64,000 bases of DNA, taken from NCBI RefSeq assembly GCF_027596085.1, contig NC_072471.1:8683539-8747538 (forward strand), read 5' to 3'. The stretch comes from Anoplopoma fimbria. Lineage: Eukaryota > Chordata > Actinopteri > Perciformes > Anoplopomatidae. The notes below the pieces were generated by a model, which saw only the letters and a list, made by a program, of their open reading frames with translations, was not told where the DNA came from and did no database searches. Shown here piece by piece: positions 28,501 through 38,500 of this stretch. The stretch's first letter is position 1, and the number at the start of each line of letters is the position of its first letter. The translations under genes were made by a program, and so were the position numbers.

Positions 28501-30501
28501 CGATGGAGGGAGCGTCAAAGACCTCAAAGTGCCAAGATACTTGCCTGCTGCTGGGGAATTTGGATACACATCTGCGAAAAGCCTCTGATAGAACCTCCCC
28601 TCCCTCTACTTTTTTTTCATCCTCCCTTTTTTCTCAATCCACCTCACATATCACAGATGACGCCGACTTGACAGCGAGGCCCCTTTGGCGATGCATCTGT
28701 GCATCAGTGGGCACGGGGTGTCTCGTTCTCTTGTTCGTCTGCCATTAGCTTTCCCAGCCTCGGCTAACAAGCTCCTTGGTGCTTTTGTTCTGAATGTGTG
28801 AGGAGCAAGGAGCTCGCGGTTCAAGGAAAACCCCAACAGCCAGAGAGCAACGTCAACAAGCTTGTACAGATACAGAGGGGGGTGAAAGTTGTCTGGCTGT
28901 TCCTTCAGTGTGGTTCATGTGTTTGGATAGCCGGAGAGTGGAAATCCCCGGCCCTGACTAAATCCAAACACTCTGTTGCAGCGGTCCTGACTGGAATGAG
29001 AAGGTGCAGGAGAGGTTCACATTATAAACCCACCTTTATGACCATTTTGTAGTACTTTTATTTTTTTAAAGTCCTCCGTTGCATTCATTGCAAGTGTAAT
29101 GAAGAAGAATATAAGCTAATGTTTTCTTTGTTGCTTTTTCAAAGATGATAAATGTAGTTGAGCATCAGAGTTCATTCTTGACCTTTTGGGAACTACATTT
29201 GATACAAAAGGGTCATACTTTTGGAGCTTCAACCGCATCTAAAGGTCTCTATGATAAATTTATATTTCTATTTTTCACTTGTTTAGTAGTTTTTCACTGC
29301 CAGACTCAATTAGAGGTGGCATTTTACAAGTAAGATATTTTCCTATACATCCCTACAAGCTCTACTAAGCAAATGTTTTAGGATGTAAAGGTTAAGTTTA
29401 GTTTTGGGTCCATGGTTGGGCTCTACCATTTTTACTGAAGGATGCAGGTAATGAAGAGGAAGTACAGCAGAGAAACTCAACTCAGGGAACTACTTACGCA
29501 TTTACTTTGCACTCTTCTTTTGCCGAAAAACACACATTTCTTGTTCAATTCAGTCCAGTGTGTCAATGTGTGTATTTTGTAAAGTGTCTCAAAATAAATA
29601 TGCACATGCAGGTATATTTTTCAAGGGTTTTAAGGACAGTTAGTAGTGAGATGATAAGCCTGAAATCCCATCCTGCTTCTCTTCCTTCAGGCAACAGTTG
29701 CAGCTTTCGCAGCCAGCGAAGGTCACTCCCACCCGCGAGTGGTGGAGCTGCCCAAGACGGAGGAAGGGCTGGGCTTCAACGTGATGGGCGGCAAGGAGCA
29801 GAACTCACCTATCTACATCTCCCGCATCATCCCCGGAGGCGTGGCCGAGAGGCACGGCGGCCTAAAGCGAGGGGATCAGCTCCTGTCCGTCAACGGTGTG
29901 GTAGGTCTGACCACGATTACATTATCACACACAATATATGGTTTGGAGGGAGAGTGCGTGTACGCTTTCCTGACCTTATTTATTATTGAAGGCTGCTCCC
30001 AAAAAGACATATCCTTGACTGAATTTCTTGCAACAAAATGAAGCAATATTTAATTTCCAGTTTGCTACGTGAGTCATCAGAGCTATTGAGATCAATGTTC
30101 TGCACATGTCTTGAGTGAAGAGCTGAAGCAGCATGAGAGCCTGCTTGATTTCACATAATATAGCCGTATATAAAAAATGGAGGAATAATAATTTTTTCTC
30201 CTACGAGGAGTAACTATATTTAAAACTATATTCAAATGAGCTTGCTTTCAAAACGCCCTCTTTCCGTCTCTAAACCCCCCTGCAGAGCGTTGAAGGCGAG
30301 CACCACGAGAAAGCGGTGGAGCTGCTGAAGGCGGCCAAGGACAGTGTGAAGCTGGTGGTCCGCTACACCCCCAAAGTGCTGGAGGAGATGGAGGCCCGCT
30401 TTGAGAAGCTCCGCACGGCCCGGCGGCGCCAGCAGCAGCAGATCCTCATGCAGCAGCAGCAACAGCAGAATGTGGCCTCTCAGCAGAACCACATGTCGTA
30501 G
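1519..30501 (+). CDS. lin7a: lin7a, Lin-7 homolog A (Veli-1/MALS-1) L27-PDZ scaffold protein, five coding exons
   Basis: Coding exons 1519-1555, 15300-15418, 24396-24467, 29691-29900 and 30286-30501 join in frame to a 217-residue protein; all introns are GT-AG. The ATG has an in-frame TAA 12 bases upstream (1507-1509), which supports this start. Residues 13-70 form the L27 domain, which in this family binds CASK/LIN-2 and PALS1-type partners. The PDZ domain spans about 92-175, with the carboxylate-binding loop GLGF at 102-105 and a class I helix histidine at 153. The tail is a basic helix followed by a glutamine-rich stretch from about 195, ending in NHMS. The N-terminus ([13 protein letters not shown]), the [13 protein letters not shown] segment and the long Gln tail fit LIN7A rather than LIN7B or LIN7C. 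The family works in the LIN-2/7/10 complex at synapses and basolateral junctions, sorting receptors and channels. The protein is shorter than human LIN7A because the human N-terminal extension is absent. Confidence 0.96.
3448..3493. repeat. Perfect 20-bp inverted repeat with 6-base loop
   Basis: The left arm 3448-3467 (tgttgggtcacagcaggatg) is the exact reverse complement of the right arm 3474-3493, separated by aaaata. A 20-base perfect stem is far beyond chance for this composition. It lies in lin7a intron 1. Confidence 0.9.
3858..4140 (+). repeat. Interspersed fish repeat ('gagctaaatgctaa...aatgctaaca' type)
   Basis: The segment has the repeated 'aaatgctaa' phrases, then 'gctgaggctaatgggaat' and 'ccaagtttcattgcaat', in the order seen in a very common percomorph interspersed repeat. 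It is degenerate, with no coding capacity. The name and class are not certain. Confidence 0.6.
4801..5412 (+). repeat. Tandem duplication, copy A
   Basis: This segment aligns in the same order with 5421-6310: gtcaagg...gtctct at the start, 'cagactaaagggaata', 'ctgagagatca', 'caagctgacgtcact', 'gcagagttgccaagga', 'caaaattacacttctaagt', 'ccagtgcgaacacatccaca', and 'tgtcactgtggcttt' at the end. Compared with copy B it lacks an internal stretch of roughly 0.25 kb. It is unlike the other repeats in the window. Confidence 0.88.
4957..4964. promoter_or_regulatory. Full CRE palindrome TGACGTCA (copy A)
   Basis: An exact CREB/ATF site, embedded in a block (caagctgacgtcactca) that is retained in both copies of the tandem duplication. 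Confidence 0.4.
5421..6310 (+). repeat. Tandem duplication, copy B
   Basis: This copy is adjacent to and in the same orientation as copy A, and carries the same series of blocks. It contains an extra internal stretch (about 5640-5890) and expansions such as ggtggc triplets near 5938-5955. Point differences are scattered, so the duplication is not recent. Confidence 0.88.
5598..5605. promoter_or_regulatory. Full CRE palindrome TGACGTCA (copy B)
   Basis: The counterpart of the site at 4957, in the same flanking context (gacaagctgacgtcactca). Both copies keep all eight bases although flanking positions have diverged. Confidence 0.4.
6765..7050 (+). repeat. Interspersed fish repeat ('gtgaacgcaatatctcagg' type)
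   Basis: Phrases 'gtccatccgtct', 'gtgaacgcaatatctcaggg', 'ggtcaaaggtcactgtgac', 'caaaacacatttttg' and 'atgatgaagtgatggcattt' occur in the order found in a very abundant percomorph repeat. The copy is degenerate; its open frame is not a gene. Confidence 0.65.
8380..8890. repeat. AT-rich repeat with 'agttttagtttcagttt' phrases
   Basis: Multiple degenerate 'gtttagtttcagtttag' motifs occur at both ends, in one orientation, with 'ctaaaactgaagt' in the middle. This resembles a dispersed fish DNA-transposon remnant, but I cannot assign a family. Confidence 0.4.
9330..9560 (+). repeat. Interspersed repeat copy 1 ('agctggtgaacatagtggagcattta' family)
   Basis: Shares 'gactagctggtgaacata', 'gagcatttagcagct', 'gagagtggatattgaa' and 'actgaatgttaatg' with 13635-13790 and 21790-22030, so this family has at least three copies in the window. 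All are in + orientation. Confidence 0.65.
11772..11860 (+). repeat. tRNA-derived SINE head fragment
   Basis: 'ggctgtggctcagggggtagagcggg' resembles a tRNA-type A box region, and 'ggttggtggtatggtcccgggc' a B box region, spaced as in fish tRNA-derived SINEs. No intact cloverleaf is present and the 3' body is missing. Confidence 0.55.
11935..12358. mobile_element. Probable nonautonomous DNA transposon (gggc-gata type termini)
   Basis: The left end 'agggctaggtgacat' and the inverted right end 'tggccatatcgcccag' resemble the 'ggctgggcgatat' termini of a common fish MITE, and the AT-rich interior contains 'atatcgtgatatat'. The inverted ends are imperfect and no target duplication is evident. Confidence 0.4.
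13635..13790 (+). repeat. Interspersed repeat copy 2 ('agctggtgaacatag...' family)
   Basis: Shares 'gactagctggtgaacatag', 'gagcatttagcagct' and 'agagtaaatattgaa' with the copies at 9330 and 21790. It abuts the SINE at 13829. Confidence 0.6.
13829..14128 (+). mobile_element. Near full-length tRNA-derived SINE with L2-type tail
   Basis: The head has A and B box-like sequence ('ggctgtggcgtagtggagag' and 'gtcggtggttcgatacccgg'), the body 'cttgggcaagacacttaacc', and the tail 'cgctttggataaaagcgtct' followed by gctaaatg and 'gtaatgtaatgtaatg'. That tail is shared by fish SINEs and L2-clade LINEs, whose enzyme mobilises them. The B box is well kept, so the copy may be comparatively young. Confidence 0.85.
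14155..14420 (+). repeat. Interspersed repeat, copy 1 of a family also at 56080
   Basis: 'ttcttaaaagtgaagtgcct', 'tctatgagaaaatgac', 'cttctcacttgatttatt' and 'caagtcttcttcaata' recur in the same order at 56080-56300. The element has no coding function. Confidence 0.7.
15300..15418 (+). CDS. lin7a: lin7a coding exon 2 (L27 domain)
   Basis: This 119-base exon follows a CT-rich tract and cag acceptor and ends in GAG before gtgagt. It encodes residues 13-52 and most of the L27 helices ([18 protein letters not shown], then [19 protein letters not shown]), the part of the family that heterodimerises with CASK or PALS1 L27 domains. Confidence 0.95.
16080..16380 (+). repeat. Possible DNA-transposon remnant
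   Basis: Phrases such as 'gcggaataatggggtttcag' and 'aataatgggcag' resemble a dispersed fish element. The two overlapping open frames (one per strand) have no recognisable domain. Confidence 0.3.
21360..22030 (+). repeat. Interspersed repeat copy 3, longest of the 'agctggtga' family
   Basis: The 3' half (from 'agttagcgaccagctggtga' near 21828 to 'gattgttaatgtgtcttctg') matches 9360-9540. The 5' half has the look of a dispersed fish repeat ('tttccagaagcggctgttca'). A 189-codon open frame runs through it at 21355-21924, but it shows no domain and spans the repeat, so I do not call a gene. Confidence 0.55.
23907..24012 (-). mobile_element. SINE fragment, inverted
   Basis: Read on the - strand it gives 'ggctcagtggtagagcggg' followed by 'cgatgtccttgggcaagacacttcaccccaa' in two pieces, matching the head and body of the SINE at 13829. 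The 3' tail is absent. Confidence 0.7.
24396..24467 (+). CDS. lin7a: lin7a coding exon 3 (end of L27, linker)
   Basis: This 72-base exon encodes residues 53-76 ([20 protein letters not shown] onward). The acceptor is tttcttttcag... with a pyrimidine tract and the donor is gtaaga. The sequence is diagnostic for LIN7A; LIN7B and LIN7C differ here. Confidence 0.95.
24925..24985 (+). repeat. LINE 3' tail fragment
   Basis: 'gtaaagccccttgtgatatt' and 'gggctacttaaataaaat' match the 3' end seen on many fish LINE copies. Only the last 60 bases remain. Confidence 0.55.
25620..25850. repeat. Possible retroelement remnant
   Basis: The purine-rich sequence with 'ggggagcaggtgag', 'actaatcagggaaat' and 'gagtgtctggatct' resembles repeats common in percomorph genomes, and is loosely similar in style to 8890-9190. 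The assignment is weak. Confidence 0.3.
26975..27040 (-). repeat. Retroelement 3' fragment
   Basis: 'gatagataatttattgtcct' followed by 'ggaggaaatttgtttccact' resembles the conserved 3' end of fish non-LTR elements in which 'tttattgatcc...ggaaatt' occurs. It is a short remnant. Confidence 0.4.
27130..27245 (-). repeat. Interspersed fish repeat, inverted copy ('gctaagctaa...ggctagct' family)
   Basis: 'gaagattgacatttctcaca', 'tgtctgtttgttaagt', 'gattagcttgaattagcata' and 'aaggctggaagcaagc' are the reverse-orientation phrases of the repeat at 30720. Confidence 0.6.
28318..28375 (+). repeat. Purine-rich (GA) tract
   Basis: About 58 bases consist almost only of G and A, a low-complexity tract in intron 3. 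It has no coding meaning. Confidence 0.8.
29691..29900 (+). CDS. lin7a: lin7a coding exon 4 (PDZ domain, N-terminal part)
   Basis: This 210-base exon (acceptor cttccttcag, donor gtaggt) encodes residues 77-146: the [11 protein letters not shown] linker, the GLGF loop and the PDZ core up to DQLLSVNGV. It is GC-rich compared with the flanking introns, as expected for conserved coding sequence here. Confidence 0.96.
29901..30285 (+). other. lin7a: lin7a intron 4 (385 bp)
   Basis: A short intron with donor gtaggt and acceptor ccccctgcag. Nothing else is recognisable in it. Confidence 0.9.
30286..30501 (+). CDS. lin7a: lin7a coding exon 5 (PDZ C-terminal part, Gln-rich tail, stop)
   Basis: The exon encodes residues 147-217 and the TAG stop at 30499-30501. 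It carries the PDZ helix with His153 and a run of CAG/CAA codons giving the Gln-rich tail. The stop codon is followed directly by gtgagg, a good splice donor, so the exon probably ends exactly at the stop and the 3' UTR lies in a further exon. The Gln codons are mostly CAG, a possible length polymorphism. Confidence 0.95.
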   Translation, partial: SVEGEHHEKAVELLKAAKDSVKLVVRYTPKVLEEMEARFEKLRTARRRQQQQILMQQQQQQNVASQQNHMS

Positions 30502-33500
30502 GTGAGGCGCTTCATTGCTTTAAGGGTGAGGGCGGGGGAGGATGCCTCCAGAGAAGAAGATGATGACATGAATGAATAGCCAATACCAAGTTTTAATTGG
30601 CTTGGAGACATTGGAAGCAGATTTTAAAGCTACTACTAGGAACTTTCATTTTGTGTTGTGATTTTGGCGGTCCCTGTGGACAAAAGTGGTAAATAAAAAT
30701 GTGCTATGAGCTTTTGAGGTTGCAGGTAGGTGGAGTTTTTTTACCCATTTGGACAGAGCCAGGCTAGCTGTTTCCCTTTGCTTCTAGTCATTATGCTAAG
30801 CTAAGCTAACTGTCCCCTGGCTATAGCTTCATATTTAGTAAACAGATTTGAGAGTGGTATCTATCTTCTCATCAAACTCTATATTACCCACAACACCAAT
30901 TATGCTGAATTATTCATAGTGATTTTGAATTGAATGCCATTTAGAGCATTTAACATTTGGTTCTTAGCTGCCTATTTTGGCTTACTGCTATATTTTGGTT
31001 CAGAGTCATAGTGTGGATTGCTGAGACTGGACTGGACTTTGGTCCACTCAAGATGAGCACATAGTTTTGGATCTGAATACTATTTTAGGAGGGAGTAGCG
31101 GCCGCAGATATCCACACATAGTTTTGCCTTTTTATAATTTTCTACATGAGTTTGTGAAGCCTCGGACTTAAACCTCCCAGCTGTTCCAGTTTCAAGGTGA
31201 CCGAACTTTTTCTGTCAGAAGATCCTGCAGGCAGAATTATTAGCATATTTTAAATCTCCTCGAGAAGCTTACCTTTTTATGATCTATTGTTTTTTTTTTA
31301 TTTCTTTAACTCTTTCCTTGTTTAACTTTTTTTTAACAACCTTGGTATAAAACAGTTGTGGCAAGAGTAACACATATTGAAAGCAAACAGAAGAGGAATG
31401 TAGATGCAGAGAAGTGGAAGCAGGTTCAGCTCTTCTTTTGAGTTTTCTCCGCCATGCTCTGCTTTACCTTGAGAATCTTTCTTCTTTTTTTTTTGCTCGT
31501 GTGCAGACGTTTACATCCCGGCACAAAGCCCAAAACTTCAGAGGTATATTTTGCAAACTCAGCAGTCAGTATCCTCTGTGCAAACTTTACTGCTTCTGCA
31601 AATTCTTCTGCCAGTGGTTCTGTTGTTAAGGCTGTAAATTATTCATATGCTTAAACCGATTACATCTGTGGCTCATGCTCTGCAGGTACGGGGACAAGCA
31701 GATAACGCCTGCAATGCTCTTACTTGGAAGCTGCAGCTGCATGGAGGGTCCACATACCTCGGCCTTAGACAATATTATTACAGTCCAAATTTAGAACAAA
31801 GCTCTGCACTGCCAGTCAGACCAAAGCACGCTTCCGCTGTGTTAAAAGAAGAAGAAACTTCTCAGACACTAATCACACCATTAAGCTAAATCATATCGTG
31901 CTACGCTTAATTCCGCCCAGGCTTCTTGAATTATTTAAGCGTTTTCCCCGACATACTGGAGGAGGGCATGTGTCCAAGATTTCAGAGTCACTGCCCTTTT
32001 GATGCTAAGTCCCCCAGGCGTAGCTCTCGTCTTGCACTTGGCACGTCGCAGCTTGGGAAGGTATTTTGGCGCTTGCAACAGTGTGTGTTTTTTGGTGGAG
32101 CCAGAGACAAGGAATGGAGCAGGGATCATGTTTTATCAATGGCGGCGTGCTGAGCGCAGGGATTTGTTTTGGCGGGCCAAGAGGCCGCGGACCAAGTGAC
32201 ACGCACAAGCGGACAAGAATGCAACATAAGCCACCGGTTGTTCATCCGTCTTTGTCTCCTGGATGGTGTCTACATTACACAACTAGCTGGAGTGAGGCTT
32301 TTATCTCCTGATGAATAATCAGCAGATGATAAATATATAGAAGAAATACCGCCTTTGCTCCTTTTTCCTGATATTTAATGTATTCATTTATAAAATTATA
32401 TTAACTGGTATTTCAGGTATTTCAGGACTATGACTCCACTATAAAACTCTGCAGGAAACTCTGCATATATGTGCAAACTTTAGTGACTAACCACATCAAC
32501 TAGACCCTGCATACATTTTCATAATAAGCTTCAGTCAACATAACTTTTCTGCTGCAGTTGAAAAATGTGTCAGCCCACCTTTATTTAAAGCCTGTGAAGT
32601 TGGTATAAATCTAGGTTGTGTTGTATTTTGGTTTTCCTTCAGCAATTTATTGCGAGGCACAAACATAACTTCCTTTTAATTGTAGTCAGACAATGCAGGG
32701 TCTCTGTTGCATATGTGCTCTCTGTGTCTGTGTAACACGAGGAACAGGGTCACTAAACATGCTGCACTACAGAAACCAACACTGTCTCTGCAAAACACAG
32801 CAGACCTGCAACACACGCCTTTTCCTCTAATTACAAGATTCATAATGAAAAATAATACACATTTTGCTATAAAACGAACCGTAAAATATGAATGCACTTG
32901 TTTTAAAGTAACTTTACGTCACACGTATAGTAAAATTATAATTTAAAGCAAAGAAAATGGATAACGTGTGAGGCAGCCACACACACGTTTCAATAAACTC
33001 TTCTCCCTAGATGGATAATAAAAACATATAAAACTTTACCTGTAAAACGCAAAAAATATCAATACATTCACGCTAGAGATGTTTAAAATAACTATACGTC
33101 TCATTTATTGCAAAAAAAATGAAGAAAAAGCTTCCCATGGGAAAATCATGTGTGAAAAGAGGAAGTAAAGCTACCGTAAGCGCTGCACATATAGTTCTTA
33201 AAATAAATAGATTCTTATTCCTGTTAAAACACACAATCTTACAAAGTAAGAAAGTAGGAAATATAACACACCAGTTACACCTTTAAATTAAAAGTCTCCA
33301 CTAAATCCACATTTAAAACGATCTATTCATAATGCTAGCGAACAATATATACCTACTACTAGACAGTAGTGTACAGCCATGTGAGGACACACATATTGGT
33401 GCAGAGATGTCCTATTCAAGAAGGGTAACCAGTGGACAGTCTTAATGTAATGTTATGAAAATGGTGAGTTTTTTAAAGGATGGAATATTTTGGGGTCTTT

Positions 33501-33655
33501 TCCTTGTGTTAGCCATGACATTTGGGTAGTATGATGGCTGAAAACTACCTTAAAAGTGGGTTATAGTGATCAAAATAATCAGGCAATACAGAATAATCTT
33601 GATAACACTCTAAAGCATCGCTCTCAGCTTGTCTCTCTCCTTTAATGATCTGCAG
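30502..33655 (+). other. lin7a: Predicted lin7a intron 5 within the 3' UTR (3.15 kb)
   Basis: Defined by the donor gtgagg immediately after the stop codon and the acceptor tgcag at 33651-33655. Apart from the repeat at 30720 I recognise no feature; 32850-33350 is AT-rich. Confidence 0.5.
30720..30900 (+). repeat. Interspersed fish repeat ('ttggacagagccaggctagc' family)
   Basis: Contains 'ttggacagagccaggctagc', 'tgtttccctttgcttctagt', 'atgctaagctaagctaac' and 'gagagtggtatctatcttct', the signature order of a very common percomorph repeat. An inverted copy lies at 27130. Confidence 0.75.
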
Positions 33656-35540
33656 GTTGTTCCAAAAGAAGAAGTGAAGGAAAAGTGGATCTCAAAGACC
33701 ATCTGTTTGCGCCGAGGATCCAAAAAGGAAGCTCTCCGTCGTGGAGGAAACCAACAAGTAGAAGACTCTTTTTACTTCCTCTCTCCCTTCCAGTGTTCCA
33801 CCGATTACTGAGCAAAAACAAAGAGCGTTTGTTCGTCCTGAAACTGGTGCTCTGAGAAACAAGTATGAGGGGAGGCTAGCTCTGAGAGTCGTCCATTTTA
33901 ACTTTGTATTCCTCTTTTTATGAGTTGTTCTCCCCGGTTGTTAGTCTCCCTTTTCTTGTGTTTGTTGTATTCGTTTACAGTCATCCACTTTCGATTGCTT
34001 ACCTGAACATCCATTACACCGTGGCACCTTTTTTGCCATTTGTACAGTGGTGTTTCTATTGATTCTTCAACTGGTGCTCGTGTTTCTGTACGAATGACCA
34101 TCGGTTTATTTTATTTGTTGTCAAACTTGTCCCATTTTGGATGAAACGTGAACTCTTTTTTACCTTCTATATTGTAGCAGGAACGATTTTGTATCTTGTA
34201 GGTTTAGCAATAAGACACAATCTTCAGCTTTCACATCTCACCACTAAAGTCGCGATCGGATACGTGCGTAAATACAGAGTCTATGGGTGCACATGTAAAT
34301 CGTTGTAAAAGCAAACTGGGTCTTATGTAATGTAAGGCAGCTTCTGTGTCCAAATCTATCCTCTGTGCCATTTAAAGAGATTATTGATTTAAACGTGGCA
34401 TGGATAATTAATGTGCAATAACTGCGACTTTTACTCCCAACTGAGATTTATCTAGAAAATACATTTTACCATGAGATTTTATCGAGGTTCAAGTCAACCC
34501 TCAGAAATGTCCTGTTTCCGACAGACAAACAGAATGTCATTAAAATATTTTCATTTGAGTGGGAATTAATTAAAAACATATGCTAGAAATATTTTTCAGA
34601 CCTGTCTATACTATAGTTTATGAGATCAGAGATTTAACATAGAGTTTTATTGTTCCTTTTAAGTATTATGTGTTCTTTCTGATACGTGCAGATTATTATT
34701 TATGATCTATTCCTTGTATAACAGCTGAATGTTAGCACATAGTTCATGTCGATTTGTTGTTTCTGTTCAGACAATCATCTTTTACTCCGTACCTGTAAGG
34801 GAAATCTGTTTTTAAACTTAGAGTTAGAGTGGTAACTTCTGTCGCCTCCATCTTTGGTGCTAAGCGCTCCTTGTTGTGTTTAGTTTTTTTGCAATACACT
34901 TCCCAGAGATCAATGCGTTGTCGATTTTTGTGTCTGATACCTTCTTGGGTTTTTCTGTATTTTTTTGTTTTCTGTAGGTTGCGCTCTTTAATTTGATTAT
35001 TCAACCATGCAGGCTTTACCTCTTTTTCTTCTTCTATTTACCGTGAACAAATTCAAAACATTAAACGCATCACTTCCTGTATGCCAGAGGATTTTATTTC
35101 AGTTCTGCTGTCTGAAAAGCTGTCACGAAGTTGCATTTGTCATGAAAATGTGGCTCATTAGTCTTTGTTGACAGAAAGTGATCATTTCCATCTTTTCTGA
35201 TCTACATCTAAATGCACAAGTCCAGCAGAGTAAAATAATTTTTCATGCGTACTATGTTCTTGCTGTCAGATATTACCATTCCATACGCAGCCTGTTAGCA
35301 CTAAGGTGACTTTTACTATTAGGTCACCTCTGGGCTCAGGTTTTAAAGGACATTCACTCACTCACCCAGAAGAACATCTCAAACAGATCCCTTTTTGTAT
35401 CTTTAAATCACAGGTACTCTTTCTTAATTGACTTACATTTTTGAAGCTGATGGTCCTGTACTTACCGTAAAGATAAAAAAAAGAACAACAAACTGTTGAT
35501 ATGCAATTGTTATACATACTATATTTGTATAAATAAATCT
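33656..35540 (+). other. lin7a: Predicted lin7a 3' UTR exon with poly(A) signal
   Basis: An acceptor (pyrimidine-rich tract then tgcag at 33651-33655) would pair with the donor at 30502. About 1.9 kb downstream AATAAA at 35532-35537 is followed by a GT-rich stretch (tgtgcttgtgt), a typical cleavage context. The segment is otherwise AT-rich with no coding gene. A 51-codon frame runs from 33656 to the TGA at 33809-33811, in phase with exon 5, but sits behind the TAG stop. The exon is an inference from splice signals and needs a transcript. Confidence 0.55.
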
Positions 35541-38500
35541 ATGTGCTTGTGTACAGTGAATTCTTTGTCGAGCCTTCCTTCGTATCACTACATCTTTATG
35601 GTATCGTTTAGTATTTAGCTCAGAGTTTTATGTTAGCAGCGTGACAACAGAGAGCCATTGATTTGTCAGAAGTAGATATAAAATTTGCAAAACATACAGA
35701 TGGTTAAGGGCCGTAACTGTATCCCAGCCCTCCCAAAGAGATAAAAGAAAATGATTTATTTAGACAGGTTTTGATGGGAACATAGAGTCCAGAACATTGT
35801 GGCAGTGTGCTCTCCAGGAGGAAGAATATGTCTGCTGAAAAATAAACATCATACAGACAAATCAGCTGTTTTAGCCAGACTATGTAGGTATGGCAATGCT
35901 TTTGGCTCAGACTCCGCTATGAGGCTTAGTTTTCCGCTTTGTATGGCCTTAAAGTACTCACATTTTTAACATATTGAGTCTTAAAATACTGAAATATTCC
36001 CATAAAATACTCCTCATGTGTACGAGCTAAACTCTCTTGTCCAAGGGGAGTCATGTTCAAAGTGGAAGAATAAAAGTTTCACAAATATAATCACAAATTG
36101 TGAAAATATAAATATTAATTGATTCAACTCCTTGATTTGCAGTCCCTCCAGTGCCTATATTGAATAATTGGCGACTAAATTGGCAACAATTTAGTATCAT
36201 GTACTATAATGAAGTTACTATTTTTACAGCTGAAACCGTGATGTGTTTATTTCTCATCACAATGACACAACAGCTCGTCACTAGTCGTCTTTAAGAGATC
36301 TAAGTGCAGCTGCAGGAGGTGAGGTAATTAAACCTGGAGCACTGAAATGTCCCTCTGAAGACTCGTCCAGCTGTTTAGCCCTGGAACAGAAAGTCAATGG
36401 CCTTTTGTAAACTCGGTACAATGAGCAGACACTGGAGCTAATGAAGAGACTCTTGTAAATGGGAGGTATTAAACTCAAACGGTGACAGAGGAAGCACAAA
36501 GCAGCACTGATTCTTCACCGGCAACCTGTTGCGCACAGTGTTAAATCCTCTTTTTTCAACAGCAAAGAGCCAATCCTTCAGCAAACAACCAAAGCCTGAC
36601 GTGACAGAAATATAGAGTGCAGATGCCATAAATGCAGGCGACAAATCCCTCGACGGTATCAATGGCTGTCAATCAGGAGCAAAGAGCCTGAATGTAACAC
36701 CTTCTCAGGATCACCAAGTAACCATGATGGAAATTAAGAGAAAGCACAGATGATAAAAATATAAACATAACCTCAGTAAGTAACACTCTCTGATGTATTA
36801 ATGATGTGAAAATATTTTTTTATCGCCTTCTTGATCTCTCCTGTAATCCTCCATCTACACCTCGGCGCCCTGAAATAGCACTGAGAAAACTGTTCTCATG
36901 CCTCTTAACAGCGACTTCACTCAGGCTACATCTTATTACCACGTTGTCATGACTTCAATATGAAGCCGTCTGATCCAGAACACAAAGGGAGCTGATCAGA
37001 TGTGATCCAGCTCAATCAAAGGAAGCGATGGATAGAAGATGGATGCAGATTTCTTTCTTAATAGATATATCTAAACAAATTTCAGGGTTTCATTCCCATA
37101 GAGACACTATTATTTTCTCAGGGAAAAAAGAAATATATATACATATATACGTCAATAAAGTGCTGCAGGAATGAGTCAGCATTTTTCCACTTGTGGATTC
37201 GTCCTAAAGTCAATGGGTTTTTGGTTAGATGCCTGAAATAAGGTCTGTGGTTAATAAAGCTTAAGAGATTTTTTCTTACAATAATTCATCATCACTGCAC
37301 TTTATACCCTATACCTCAATATTAATACAGTTCATCATAAGAAACAATGCCCCTGAGTACAGGAAGAGAGAAAAATGGATTAAAAACTAGAAAAGAGCAC
37401 AAAAAAGAAAAGGAAAAGTTCTCAAAAGGTGAAATAAATATATCTATATGGTTAAAATGTGTTTAAAATGCATTCTTACCCCATTCTAACCCTATTAAGG
37501 GTTATAGGAAAATACACTGTTTCAGGGTTAATGCAACTTTAACTGGGGTTGTAAAAAAAAAAAATGTTTTGGAGGATGAAGATACATTTTTAAAACCGAA
37601 TCTTACAAATTCCAAATTAAAATATTATTTAAAACATAGATAGTTTTATCTCAGAACTGGAAAAAGGATAGGACTGTCCCAATGTGAAATGCTTCATCTC
37701 CTCTCCTCACCACCAGAGCTGTCCGTTCAGCAACACACTTGACCTTTAACCTCAAAAGAAAAAGTCAAAGAAATCAACACTCAAAGCTTTAAAACCATCA
37801 AAACATCAGCTTCATGTCTTGAAACAGAATTTATTCCTGACAGTTAAGAAGAGTATCTACATTAAATCATCTCCTTTTTCCGTCTCTGCAGGTCTTTGCT
37901 CCGACAGCTGCATGTACAACATCACAGATTTTGCCGGAGGGAAGATTTCAAGTCTCCAAAGAGTCGAGTTAAACATTCATTATAAGATGAGTATTTCCCC
38001 TCAAATGTGAGGAAATATTTAAATCATCTTCAAGAATCGTGATGTTAGGATTATAGTTTAGAGACTATATACAGTCCTCCTGGGGTTTTAACCTAAACTT
38101 TTTCATATTGATCATTAGAATCCAATATGATTAAGTGTTGAAGTAGGAAATAGATTAAACACCTCCCCCTTGTGGCCCCTCTGAATACTGCAGTAATGAC
38201 TGTGCTAGTATTTGAGTCATGTCATCCCAGATTCAGTTTATTATTAATATCCATTCTCTGACATATTTAAATAAATACATAATAAAAAAATCGGATCAGA
38301 AATCACTACATTTCCTCTGATTTCATGCTCGACCTCAACGGCTGCGGTGTAATCTCATAGTATGTTCTTGTGTTGACACTCGGGGCCTCAGTGAGTGAGG
38401 GATTCATGAAGTGCAGCCGTGGAAAATGACATGAGTGACATTTGGAGCGTCGTACGCAGCCGTGGTGTTTGGTGAAACACAAGCTGCTGCTGGAATGTCC

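Larger units (their letters stand above)
24468..29690 (+). other. lin7a: lin7a intron 3 (5.2 kb)
   Basis: Includes a LINE-tail fragment, an inverted repeat copy at 27135 and a purine-rich tract. The A+T-rich block 27940-28020 contains homeobox-like sites (cattaattaaat) and could be a conserved noncoding element. I see nothing else assignable. Confidence 0.8.

Noticed and set aside
1519..30501. Intronic microRNA of the kind annotated in mammalian LIN7A
   Set aside because: I see no hairpin resembling mir-618 or another known precursor. The perfect hairpin at 3448 lacks microRNA-like bulges.
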